The notes: a model not told the origin generated them from the letters alone. 7,234 bases of DNA from Eubacterium sp. (GCA_029059925.1 JAIDVA010000116.1:1-7234), one strand, 5' to 3'; shown: positions 1 to 5,790, counted from the stretch's first letter. A program made the numbers and translations.

Positions 1-523
1 GAACAATTGTTGGAACTATTACAAGCTCACTAAGCGGATAACGCCTTTTGGTTATATTTTTAATATCCTCAATTGCTGCACCGATATTTGACGTTGCTAT
101 ACCGATTTTTCGAGGGTACTTCGGAAGCGTTTTTTTGTATATATCATCAAAAAGGCCTTCCTTGCCGAGTTTTTCCTTAAGTTGTTCAAAAGCTAAACTC
201 AAAGCCCCAATCCCGTCAGGCTGCATATCCTCAGCATAAAGCTGATAAACACCATCCCTGTCATAAACAGAAATACGACCGCGGCAGATGACCCGCATCC
301 CATCCTCAGGTACGAATTTAAGCCTCTGCGCGTATGAGCAAAACATAACTGCTTTAAGCTGTGATGAATCATCCTTCAATGTAAAATACATATGACCGCT
401 TCGGTAATAGTGCTTAAAATTACTTATTTCGCCGACCACAAAAATATTTTTAAGTGGTGTGCTTTCATCAAGTAATGCTTTAATATAGGTATTTACTTGT
501 GTAACGGTTACTGCATTATTCAT
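1..523 (-). CDS. xseA: Exodeoxyribonuclease VII large subunit, N-terminal part (cut by window edge)
   Basis: XseA is the catalytic large subunit of exodeoxyribonuclease VII, a cytoplasmic nuclease that degrades single-stranded DNA to oligonucleotides together with the small subunit XseB. Only the first 174 codons are present; the family is usually 400-450 residues, so the rest of the catalytic domain lies left of position 1. The N-terminal OB-fold is clear: GEISNFK at residues 31-37, GHMYFTLKD at 43-51 and GRISVYDRDGVYQLYAEDM at 82-100. The start of the catalytic domain is marked by KIGIATSNIGAAIEDI at 139-154, matching the family's VTSxxGAAIxDI signature, then RRYPLSELVIVPT. The ATG at 523 overlaps the end of the upstream TsaD-like gene by 8 bp and has only a weak GAAAGA Shine-Dalgarno, suggesting translational coupling. 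The nusB-xseA neighbourhood matches the B. subtilis arrangement. Confidence 0.95.
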   Translation of the reverse strand, partial: MNNAVTVTQVNTYIKALLDESTPLKNIFVVGEISNFKHYYRSGHMYFTLKDDSSQLKAVMFCSYAQRLKFVPEDGMRVICRGRISVYDRDGVYQLYAEDMQPDGIGALSLAFEQLKEKLGKEGLFDDIYKKTLPKYPRKIGIATSNIGAAIEDIKNITKRRYPLSELVIVPTIV

Positions 524-1442
524 ATTTATCTTTCAAATATGCGTATATTGCAATGCCGCAGGCATTGTCACAGCTGTAAGCAGGATGGGCAAAATACGCA
601 TTATTATATTTACTCATGATATTTGTTTTTATAAGAGTATTTGACATAACACCGCCTGCATATATTATCGGGATATTGTCGTATTTGGTAATTAGATTTT
701 CAGTCATTTTATCTATTGTGCAGGATATTGAGCTAAGGACAAATTTTGATATATCCTCATTGCCTTCACCCTTATCAAGCATAGCTTTTGCTTTATTCTC
801 AATACCTGATAATGAGCAATCCATACCAATCATACTCGGCTTAATATTAAATTTTTTGCTTGACTTCTGCGAAAGCTCATCAAGCTTTTTACCGCACGGA
901 AAGGTATAGCCCATCATGACGCCGGCTCGGTCTATAGCTTGTCCGGCTTTTAAATCCGTGCTCTGTGCAATGACTGTCGCTTTAATGATTTCTTTTGAAT
1001 CGGGTTCCACAAGCAGTGCTTCGGTTGTGCCGCCGCTTACGTGAAAAGCAATAAATTGGTCATTAATAAAATCAAGCTTTCCGACAGAATAAAGTGCGGC
1101 AAGAATATGTCCAACCTGATGAGAGGTTTCATAAAGTCTGGCACCTGTAATACTGCTTGCACACACAGCATTGTTTTTTCCGACAAGAAAGCACGGCATA
1201 TAGCTGCCATCAATATTTCTCGGCCTTGTGCTGACAGCAACTGCCCGGACATCCTTAATTTTGTTTTTTACGTCATTCAATAATACAGGCATATTTACGA
1301 TATGCTGAAATACAGCATCACTCTGTCTTAAACCACGCTCTCCGTTTTTAACAGATAAAAGCTGTCTTGCTTGATATATATTTTCACCATCAAACAAAGC
1401 AACAGAGGTTGTATAGTTACTTGTGTCAAAGCCAAGATACAT
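516..1442 (-). CDS. TsaD/Kae1-like (peptidase M22 family) protein, divergent paralogue
   Basis: This 308-residue protein belongs to the ASKHA-fold TsaD/Kae1/Qri7 family, whose canonical member TsaD makes the t6A modification of tRNA. Family landmarks in order are FDTSNYTTS at 5-13 (phosphate-binding loop region), the HxxxH metal motif at H108 and H112, VSGGTTEALL at 135-144, AGQAIDRAG at 166-174, AGGVMSN at 262-268 and the CDN motif with D292, the likely third metal ligand. It departs from TsaD elsewhere: the usual GPGLxGxL segment reads STRPRNIDG at 71-79 and the RDH region is not recognisable. It is therefore more likely a paralogue of unknown substrate than the housekeeping TsaD. The start at 1442 is preferred over the longer GTG/TTG-type frame to 1466 because AAGGAG lies 8-9 bases upstream and the protein then begins directly with the conserved beta strand. 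The gene starts one base after the nusB stop and overlaps xseA by 8 bp. Confidence 0.85.
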   Translation of the reverse strand: MYLGFDTSNYTTSVALFDGENIYQARQLLSVKNGERGLRQSDAVFQHIVNMPVLLNDVKNKIKDVRAVAVSTRPRNIDGSYMPCFLVGKNNAVCASSITGARLYETSHQVGHILAALYSVGKLDFINDQFIAFHVSGGTTEALLVEPDSKEIIKATVIAQSTDLKAGQAIDRAGVMMGYTFPCGKKLDELSQKSSKKFNIKPSMIGMDCSLSGIENKAKAMLDKGEGNEDISKFVLSSISCTIDKMTENLITKYDNIPIIYAGGVMSNTLIKTNIMSKYNNAYFAHPAYSCDNACGIAIYAYLKDKYE

Positions 1443-1443
1443 T

Positions 1444-1836
1444 TTACTGACTCCTTGACACAGCACCCAAAATGCCGTTTATATAAGATGCATCATCAGT
1501 GCTTGCGTATTTTTTAGCAAGTTCTACAGCCTCGTTGATAGCAACATTTTCCGGAACACTTTCAACATATTTCATTTCATAAAGTGCGACATATAAAATT
1601 GCAAGCGTAACCTTTGGCAGACGTGAAATTCGCCATGATTTTGAATATGTATTTATAATTTCATTAATCTCGTCAAGCTTGTCCTTAATACCTGCTGATA
1701 CCTCGATTGCATATTCACAAACCGGCTCAACATTTTCGGAATAGAGCTCAATAAGCTCATCAAGATTGTCATTTATCTCAAATAAATTTTCAAATGTGAG
1801 AAAAAAAGCCTGTTCTCTCATCTCGTTTCTTTTCAT
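1444..1836 (-). CDS. nusB: Transcription antitermination factor NusB
   Basis: NusB binds boxA RNA with NusE (ribosomal protein S10) and promotes antitermination and processing of rRNA transcripts. The 130-residue length is normal. The N-terminal MREQAFFLTFENLFE at 6-20 corresponds to the family's RExAlqxLYxxd helix. The C-terminal signature is strong: W68, R72-L73, then LPKVTLAILYVALYE at 73-87, VPENVAINEAVELAKKY at 94-110 and YINGILGAV at 118-126. The usual VDRAILRxA stretch reads VTLAILYVA, a mild divergence. The ATG at 1836 is preceded by AGGAG seven bases upstream. It is the first gene after an intrinsic terminator and is cotranscribed with the TsaD-like gene and xseA, judged from one-base and overlapping junctions. 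No promoter fits between the terminator and the start codon, so expression probably depends on readthrough from the asp23 promoter or on a promoter inside asp23. Confidence 0.95.
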   Translation of the reverse strand: MKRNEMREQAFFLTFENLFEINDNLDELIELYSENVEPVCEYAIEVSAGIKDKLDEINEIINTYSKSWRISRLPKVTLAILYVALYEMKYVESVPENVAINEAVELAKKYASTDDASYINGILGAVSRSQ

Positions 1837-1847
1837 ATAATTCTCCT

Positions 1848-1885
1848 AAAAAATAATGCCGACAAAATATTTTATTGTCGGCATT
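1848..1885 (-). terminator. Intrinsic terminator between asp23 and nusB
   Basis: A perfect 11-bp inverted repeat (AATGCCGACAA and its complement, at 1855-1865 and 1875-1885) encloses a 9-base loop. On the minus strand it is followed by A and then six T residues (1848-1853), so it reads as a rho-independent terminator in the direction of the genes. It begins six bases after the asp23 stop codon. The T tract ends one base before the AGGAG of nusB, so terminator and ribosome binding site nearly merge. Confidence 0.85.
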
Positions 1886-1891
1886 TCTTGG

Positions 1892-2281
1892 TTAATCTTT
1901 AGTTTCACAAGGTTCCTGCTTTTCAGGTTTATCAAAATCAATTCCTGCCACAATTACATTTACTTTATTAACAAGCTTACCGGTCATATTCTGAATAGAT
2001 TCCTTAACAGCTGACTGAACTTCGGTTGCAACTGTTTGGAACTTTTTGCCCGGTGCAAGGTTAACGTAAATACTTATGTTGAAATCGTCACCATCCTGCA
2101 TCATTCTTACAGGGCTCATTACCTTTAAACTTCTCTGCTTAATAGTGTTGACAACATCAACCGGTCCTGTGCAAAAGGAGGATATACCGTCAACATCCTT
2201 TGCAGCATTTATGGCTATTGAAGATACTACTTCGTTTGAAATAACAAGCTCACCCATAGAGCTTTTTGATAAAATCTCCAT
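1892..2281 (-). CDS. Asp23/Gls24 (DUF322) family protein, YqhY-like
   Basis: A 129-residue Asp23/Gls24-family protein. The domain fills almost the whole chain: GELVISNEVVSSIAINAAKDVDG at about 10-32 is the typical opening, followed by the beta-rich middle (FNISIYVNLAPGKKFQTVA, 67-85) and the closing helix and strand with VKESIQNMTGKLVNKVNVIVAGIDF at about 92-116. The C-terminal tail is short, charged and variable. No membrane segment is seen. In B. subtilis the homologue YqhY lies between accBC and nusB downstream of spoIIIA and has been linked to acetyl-CoA carboxylase control; here accBC are absent, so that link cannot be assumed. The ATG at 2281 has a near-perfect AAGGAGGG eight bases upstream, suggesting high translation. 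A sigma-A-like promoter precedes the gene and an intrinsic terminator follows it, so it can be expressed independently of both flanking operons. Confidence 0.92.
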   Translation of the reverse strand: MEILSKSSMGELVISNEVVSSIAINAAKDVDGISSFCTGPVDVVNTIKQRSLKVMSPVRMMQDGDDFNISIYVNLAPGKKFQTVATEVQSAVKESIQNMTGKLVNKVNVIVAGIDFDKPEKQEPCETKD

Positions 2282-2306
2282 ATATAACCCTCCTTATTTT
2301 TTTCAC

Positions 2307-2335
2307 ATTATAACATATAATGAATAAATATACAA
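2307..2335 (-). promoter_or_regulatory. Sigma-A-type promoter for asp23-nusB-xseA
   Basis: On the minus strand TATAAT lies at 2312-2307, preceded by TG one base upstream (extended -10), and TTGTAT lies at 2335-2330 with a 17-base spacer. The -35 matches the consensus TTGACA only in its first half, but the -10 is perfect. The predicted start near 2300 gives a leader of about 20 bases that contains the strong Shine-Dalgarno of the asp23 gene. Confidence 0.7.
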
Positions 2336-2350
2336 GACAAATATGCAAGA

Positions 2351-2962
2351 TTAATTTGATTGAATTATTGTAACATCCTCATAAGAGCAGCCAAGTTGGC
2401 TTGTTGCAATTTCTTTAATCTGGAGAATAACGGTATCACTTAAATCCTCAACGTCAACTATTATATCTACCTTGTTTGAATTTTCATTGATAACAGCAAT
2501 GCAGTTGTTAACTCCTTTTGCAGTTACCAGCGTCTCGATTTTATTTTCAATATTGATCATATCTGAGATTTGGGAAATTTTTTCTGAAGCTTCTTTTTTT
2601 GCATCTTCACTTTCTCCTGCAGTATCAATTACTTTTTGCAGTTTTTCAAGACTCTCATCTCTTGCTGACTGTCTGTCAACGCGGGCTGATGAAAAATATT
2701 GATTCTCAGTTGTAGGCTCAGTTGTTGCATCAACATAGGTAGCCTCCCCGAGTATTTTCTCTTTTGCTGATGAAATTGTACTTACCTTGTTTGATAAATC
2801 GCTGTTTTCCCAATACCAGTTGCCCATTACTCCCACAGCAAGAAGCAGAACAAAGCAGGATATAGCAAGCTTTGTTTTTTTAGATTTTTTCTTTTCAAGT
2901 TCATTGTCTGTTAACACAGGCTTATTGTTTTTTTCTTCTTTGCTTATTTTATTTTTGCTCAT
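2351..2962 (-). CDS. spoIIIAH: Stage III sporulation protein AH
   Basis: SpoIIIAH is the bitopic protein of the outer forespore membrane whose extracellular YscJ/FliF-like domain pairs with forespore SpoIIQ to form the feeding channel that supports late sigma-G activity. The 203-residue chain shows a lysine-rich cytoplasmic head (1-31), one transmembrane segment (about 32-50), a Thr/Glu-rich linker (about 74-90), a helical stretch (about 92-145) and the ring-building motif domain from about 146, with VTAKGVNNCIAVINE (146-160), VDIIVDVEDLSD (165-176) and a QLGCSYEDVTII ending at 189-200. The open frame extends to a GTG at 2971, but that GTG is part of the AAAGGTGAT Shine-Dalgarno that suits the ATG at 2962, so 2962 is chosen. 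It follows spoIIIAG by 11 bases and is the last gene of the operon. No terminator is visible after it. Confidence 0.93.
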   Translation of the reverse strand: MSKNKISKEEKNNKPVLTDNELEKKKSKKTKLAISCFVLLLAVGVMGNWYWENSDLSNKVSTISSAKEKILGEATYVDATTEPTTENQYFSSARVDRQSARDESLEKLQKVIDTAGESEDAKKEASEKISQISDMINIENKIETLVTAKGVNNCIAVINENSNKVDIIVDVEDLSDTVILQIKEIATSQLGCSYEDVTIIQSN

Positions 2963-2973
2963 TTTTATCACCT

Positions 2974-3504
2974 TTATGATTTTATTTTTGAAACAGATAC
3001 TCTGTTTGTTGGTATATTGAAAAGAGAGGTTACGGCTTGAATTATTTTTTCCTTAACTGCAATGTTGTCACCACCCGTGCAGACAACCGTAACGCCCTGT
3101 ACTTTCGGCAAATATTCTTTTATAAGCACAGGCGTCTCCCCTTTTTCGGAATCATAAAAAACATATTCATCCTTTTGATTTATTGAATCGTTATCATTTT
3201 TAAATTCTACATCGGTTGCGTATACACTTTCTGTTGTATTTTCAAGTGTTATCATAACATGACATTCCCCTACGCCGTCGATAGCAGTTATGAGATTTTT
3301 TAATTTGCTTTCTAGCTGATCTGTATATTCCTCATAGCTTATCTTATCATTGCTAACCTCCTGCTTTTTATTGTCCTTGCCAAGCATATCGGAGGCAAAT
3401 ATAAGCACAATACCGATAAGCCCCACGGCAACAATTATTTTAATTTTTTTGCTGTCACCTGAAATGAATGACATGAGACCGTCTTTTATTTTATTCACCG
3501 ACAT
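2974..3504 (-). CDS. spoIIIAG: Stage III sporulation protein AG
   Basis: SpoIIIAG forms a large ring in the intermembrane space around the engulfed forespore, as part of the SpoIIIA-SpoIIQ complex. The 176-residue protein has a short basic cytoplasmic start, one transmembrane segment at about 21-38 and a C-terminal ring-building domain. The family pattern is plain: GVGECHVMITLENTTESVYA at 77-96 (family: G-G-V-VxVxLExgxExvYA), an acidic insert at 98-120 equivalent to the beta-triangle region, then PVLIKEYLPKVQGVTVVCTG at 125-144 and AVKEKIIQAVTSLFNIPTNR at 149-168. The ATG at 3504 has GAGGTG five bases upstream and overlaps the end of spoIIIAF by 14 bp, so translation is probably coupled. Confidence 0.95.
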   Translation of the reverse strand: MSVNKIKDGLMSFISGDSKKIKIIVAVGLIGIVLIFASDMLGKDNKKQEVSNDKISYEEYTDQLESKLKNLITAIDGVGECHVMITLENTTESVYATDVEFKNDNDSINQKDEYVFYDSEKGETPVLIKEYLPKVQGVTVVCTGGDNIAVKEKIIQAVTSLFNIPTNRVSVSKIKS

Positions 3505-3928
3505 AATACACCTCTGCTATAATTCCTGCACTGTCAAACAGATAATTTTTTACCTCTTGCTTATCATAACTGCTTGGTATTGATATTTTAATGCTGTTTA
3601 TATAAATTTCATTTTCTTTAAGACTGATATTGTTTTTGACTGAGCAGGAGGTGTATCCTCCCTCTTCAAGTATTTTTTCAATCTGTATTTCTGCCGCTGA
3701 TTCATAAGCTTCGCGCTCTGCCGCTTCAATTTCGCCGGTATTGAACTCGGGAAATGTAATATCAATCTTATCACTTTTCAGCGGATAGATAAATGACAAG
3801 AAAATGAAGGTTGCAAGTATGATTTTGAAAAATCTGCCCATATTGCCTTTGGGTGTAAGCAGTGAAAATACAACTGAAATTATGAGTGTTATACAAATTG
3901 TAAAAGTCCATTCTTTTATAAAATCCAT
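3491..3928 (-). CDS. spoIIIAF: Stage III sporulation protein AF
   Basis: SpoIIIAF is a small membrane protein of the SpoIIIA complex with a YscJ/FliF-like soluble domain. The 145 residues begin with two transmembrane segments (about 7-24 and 33-50) joined by the conserved SLLTPKGNMGRFFKIIL turn at 22-38 (family LLPxGxMxxxxK). A helical acidic stretch (67-90) and a C-terminal domain with CSVKNNISLKENEIYINSIK at 95-114 and YDKQEVKNYLFDSAGI at 121-136 follow. The ATG at 3928 is immediately adjacent to the TAA of spoIIIAE with no base between, and its Shine-Dalgarno GGTGAA lies inside spoIIIAE, four bases upstream. It overlaps spoIIIAG by 14 bp. Confidence 0.93.
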   Translation of the reverse strand: MDFIKEWTFTICITLIISVVFSLLTPKGNMGRFFKIILATFIFLSFIYPLKSDKIDITFPEFNTGEIEAAEREAYESAAEIQIEKILEEGGYTSCSVKNNISLKENEIYINSIKISIPSSYDKQEVKNYLFDSAGIIAEVYYVGE

Positions 3929-5050
3929 TTAATTCACCGATTTTGCAGCAATAAGAATACCTATCGAAATTATTGTTGTAACCATTGTAAGTATAAGCAG
4001 CACATCAATAATCAGAAGTGCATCTTTAAAAGCTCCAACTGCCTTTACAGCTGCGGTGTCACCGAATATCTCACCACAGCTGCCTGCTAAAGATAATATC
4101 AGTCTCCACAAATTAACCTCAATAAGAGAAGGAAGAAAGATAGATACAACTGCAATTATACCTACAACGCCGACACTTGTTTTTATAAGACTTGAATAGC
4201 TCTGGATTGACAGCAAGCCCTCACTGATTGAGCTTCCTATTACAGGAACTACTGAATTAATCGCAAATCGTACAGACCTTAGTCCAAGGGCATCAGCTCT
4301 TGAGGCAACGGCGGTTTTTACGGAAAGTATTGATACAAATATAGCTGATACGGATGATATCGCAGTTGTTATGGTCTTTTTCATCATTGCTATTGTTCCA
4401 CTCAGATTAAGCTCCTGTCTGAGTCCCGAACATATTCCCAGTGCTAAGAAGCAATTTGTTATAGGAATAAATATAGCTTCGGAAATATAATTAAGCGCCT
4501 GTGCTAAAATCAACAGGGTTGTATTTACGGAAAATGATGTCATTCCGGATCCGGATGCTGCGACAATAACGCAGAATGCAGGAAAAAACGCGAATGAAAA
4601 GTTTGAACAAAGTTTAATTGCTGAACAGCATAGTCCGATACAGTCTGTTAAATTATATGTAAGAAAAATGCAGATAATTAATATTGATGCTGTTGAAAAT
4701 GTTGATGAAATATCACTGCTGCTAAGCTCTGTACTGAATGATCTGAAGAATGAAGTTAAGAGGATGAAAACAATTACGGTCAATCCTGCCTTCAGCGGTC
4801 CGTCAGACTGTTTTGTAACAATGCTCCATATATGCTCAAAAACACTCTTAACAGATATTCCGCTTAGGTTATCGTAGTTGAAATCAAGGATTCCGAGTGA
4901 ATCCAAAAAATCAGTAGTTTCATCATCCAGTTGATCGAAAGCACTGATATCAAAGGTATTAAGGTATTTATTGTATTCGTCATACTCATCTGCAAAACAA
5001 ACAGACGGTATAAGCAGAAAGAGTGCTAAAAATATTAAAAATCTTTTCAT
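3929..5050 (-). CDS. spoIIIAE: Stage III sporulation protein AE
   Basis: SpoIIIAE is the large polytopic membrane protein of the SpoIIIA complex and is thought to form part of the export apparatus under the SpoIIIAG/AH rings. The 373 residues start with a clear signal peptide (MKRFLIFLALFLLIPSVCFA, likely cleavage after A20), then an acidic soluble stretch (21-80) and about seven hydrophobic segments near 87-105, 118-137, 150-166, 176-208, 228-246, 290-313 and 348-369. The conserved family region is RFAINSVVPVIGSSISEGLL at 261-280, continuing to SSLIKTSVGVVGI. Length is normal for the family (about 380-400). The ATG at 5050 overlaps the TGA of spoIIIAD as ATGA, and the stop abuts the spoIIIAF start codon. 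Confidence 0.95.
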   Translation of the reverse strand: MKRFLIFLALFLLIPSVCFADEYDEYNKYLNTFDISAFDQLDDETTDFLDSLGILDFNYDNLSGISVKSVFEHIWSIVTKQSDGPLKAGLTVIVFILLTSFFRSFSTELSSSDISSTFSTASILIICIFLTYNLTDCIGLCCSAIKLCSNFSFAFFPAFCVIVAASGSGMTSFSVNTTLLILAQALNYISEAIFIPITNCFLALGICSGLRQELNLSGTIAMMKKTITTAISSVSAIFVSILSVKTAVASRADALGLRSVRFAINSVVPVIGSSISEGLLSIQSYSSLIKTSVGVVGIIAVVSIFLPSLIEVNLWRLILSLAGSCGEIFGDTAAVKAVGAFKDALLIIDVLLILTMVTTIISIGILIAAKSVN

Positions 5051-5427
5051 TTCAAAAGTCCTATTATTATATTTATTACCGACTCAAAAAGCGGCAGCGT
5101 CATTATTAAAATTATTACTTTTGATGCAATTTCGGTTTGTGATGCAAGCGCGTTTTCGCCTGCGTCACGGCACAAATCGACTACAAATTGCGATATAAGG
5201 GAAATACCCAATATTTTCATCATTAAGGATACATATGAATTTACATTCCCTATTCCTGATGACAGTGAATATATTTTTTCAAATACATAAAAAAAATCTT
5301 CAGCTACATAAATGAACAGAATTATTGCGCAGGCAATCGTAAGAATCAAGGCAAATTCTCTTTTTACGTCTTTCAGAAAAATTATCAGCAAAAGAGAAAT
5401 AAGCACTATAACTGCAAGCTTAATCAT
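5047..5427 (-). CDS. spoIIIAD: Stage III sporulation protein AD
   Basis: SpoIIIAD is a small integral membrane protein of the SpoIIIA complex. The 126 residues contain transmembrane segments at about 3-19, 24-42, 67-84 and 101-122, with the invariant motif LCRDAGENALASQTEIASKV at 85-104, the best single marker of this family. Structure-based proposals relate SpoIIIAC/AD to small export-apparatus subunits of type III secretion. The ATG at 5427 overlaps the TGA of spoIIIAC as ATGA, and the same 4-bp overlap joins it to spoIIIAE, so AC, AD and AE are almost certainly translationally coupled. Confidence 0.96.
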   Translation of the reverse strand: MIKLAVIVLISLLLIIFLKDVKREFALILTIACAIILFIYVAEDFFYVFEKIYSLSSGIGNVNSYVSLMMKILGISLISQFVVDLCRDAGENALASQTEIASKVIILIMTLPLFESVINIIIGLLK

Positions 5428-5618
5428 AAATCAAACAACGACTTTACTGTTGAAAACAGGTCGCTGATTTCAGGTACAAGCATCATCAACACAACAATCA
5501 CTCCGGCAAGTGTTGTAAGCATTGCCTGTTCTTCCCTGCCGCTTCTGATCAGCACCGTATTTAAAACTGCGACAATAATTCCGATTGCCGCTATTTTAAA
5601 AATAAAATCAACTTCCAT
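5424..5618 (-). CDS. spoIIIAC: Stage III sporulation protein AC
   Basis: SpoIIIAC is a very small two-helix membrane protein of the SpoIIIA complex. With the ATG at 5618 it has 64 residues, the usual family length, and shows the highly conserved DFIFKIAAIGIIVAVLN (4-20), RSGREEQAMLTTLAG (25-39) and VVLMMLVPEISDLFSTVKSLF (42-62). The frame stays open to a TTG at 5645, but that codon lacks a Shine-Dalgarno and would add nine residues foreign to the family. The Shine-Dalgarno for 5618 is not good: AGAAAGG lies 12 bases upstream and a bare GGA lies closer. That whole region can pair with upstream sequence, so translation may be restricted. It is the first gene after a 172-bp gap in an otherwise compact operon. 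Confidence 0.93.
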   Translation of the reverse strand: MEVDFIFKIAAIGIIVAVLNTVLIRSGREEQAMLTTLAGVIVVLMMLVPEISDLFSTVKSLFDL

Positions 5619-5619
5619 T

Positions 5620-5711
5620 AATTTCCATAGCCTTTCTGCCCACAAAAGAGCATTTAAAATTCATACCATATATTAACCTTGTTGGGCAGACAAGGCTTAT
5701 AATGGAAAATT
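5620..5711 (-). promoter_or_regulatory. Long imperfect hairpin covering the spoIIIAC ribosome binding site
   Basis: Positions 5629-5645 pair with 5679-5697: 17 base pairs with two single-base bulges (5682 or 5683, and 5691), including an uninterrupted 8-bp TCTGCCCA/TGGGCAGA core. Beyond a four-base bulge, 5620-5628 pairs with 5702-5711 (nine more pairs, one bulged A). The loop is about 33 bases. In the minus-strand mRNA the 3' arm holds AGAAAGG and everything up to one base before the spoIIIAC AUG. A smaller competing hairpin (CCTTGT/ACAAGG, 5678-5683 with 5690-5695) uses only the 5' arm and would free the ribosome binding site. This is seen as base pairing only; a regulatory role is inference, and a dispersed palindromic repeat is an alternative. 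Confidence 0.6.
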
Positions 5712-5722
5712 TGGTCATCTTC

Positions 5723-5745
5723 AAATGATGCACCTTTGCACATTT
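5723..5745 (-). repeat. Small inverted repeat in the spoIIIAB-spoIIIAC gap
   Basis: AAATG-TGCA and TGCA-CATTT pair around a four-base CCTT loop (AAGG in the RNA), with one bulged base at 5728, giving nine pairs. It is the middle of the three hairpins in the gap. Confidence 0.5.
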
Positions 5746-5764
5746 AAAGGATAATACAATCTGT

Positions 5765-5787
5765 GAAAGTGTGATTTTCACACTTTC
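5765..5787 (-). repeat. Perfect 10-bp inverted repeat just after spoIIIAB
   Basis: GAAAGTGTGA and its exact complement enclose a three-base loop, starting three bases after the spoIIIAB stop codon. On the minus strand it is followed by ACAGATTGTATT rather than a T run, so it is not a standard intrinsic terminator. A role as an mRNA-stabilising or processing hairpin, or as a weak attenuator within the operon, is inference. Confidence 0.65.
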
Positions 5788-5790
5788 TTC

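Larger units (their letters stand above)
5619..5790. other. 172-bp intergenic gap between spoIIIAB and spoIIIAC, structured
   Basis: This is the only sizeable gap within the spoIIIA operon here. It contains three successive inverted repeats (5765-5787, 5723-5745 and 5620-5711) and two open frames of 36 and 29 codons on the minus strand without convincing ribosome binding sites. No promoter with good -35 and -10 elements was recognised in it. It could be a structured mRNA element, a processing site, or a copy of a short dispersed repeat. Confidence 0.6.

Noticed and set aside
48..239. Plus-strand open frame of 63 codons
   Set aside because: It lies wholly antisense to conserved xseA coding sequence and has no ribosome binding site or family signature.
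1037..1252. Minus-strand open frame of 71 codons inside the TsaD-like gene
   Set aside because: It is an alternate frame within a gene with clear motifs.
616..1283. Plus-strand open frames (616-909 and 1041-1283)
   Set aside because: Both are antisense to the TsaD-like gene, whose family motifs cover the region.
2871..2900. T-rich tract at 2875-2895 that looks like a terminator tail
   Set aside because: It is the lysine-rich cytoplasmic head of SpoIIIAH read on the other strand, and no stem accompanies it.
5619..5645. N-terminal extension of SpoIIIAC to the TTG at 5645
   Set aside because: The added nine residues are absent from the family and the TTG has no Shine-Dalgarno; the region is better explained as leader sequence.
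5608..5718. Minus-strand 36-codon open frame in the spoIIIAB-spoIIIAC gap that overlaps the spoIIIAC start
   Set aside because: No suitable Shine-Dalgarno (AAAGG is 14 bases away), no recognisable protein features, and the sequence is explained by the inverted repeats. A leader peptide is possible but not supported.
5654..5743. Minus-strand 29-codon open frame in the same gap
   Set aside because: No Shine-Dalgarno, overlaps the hairpins and the other small frame; no family recognised.
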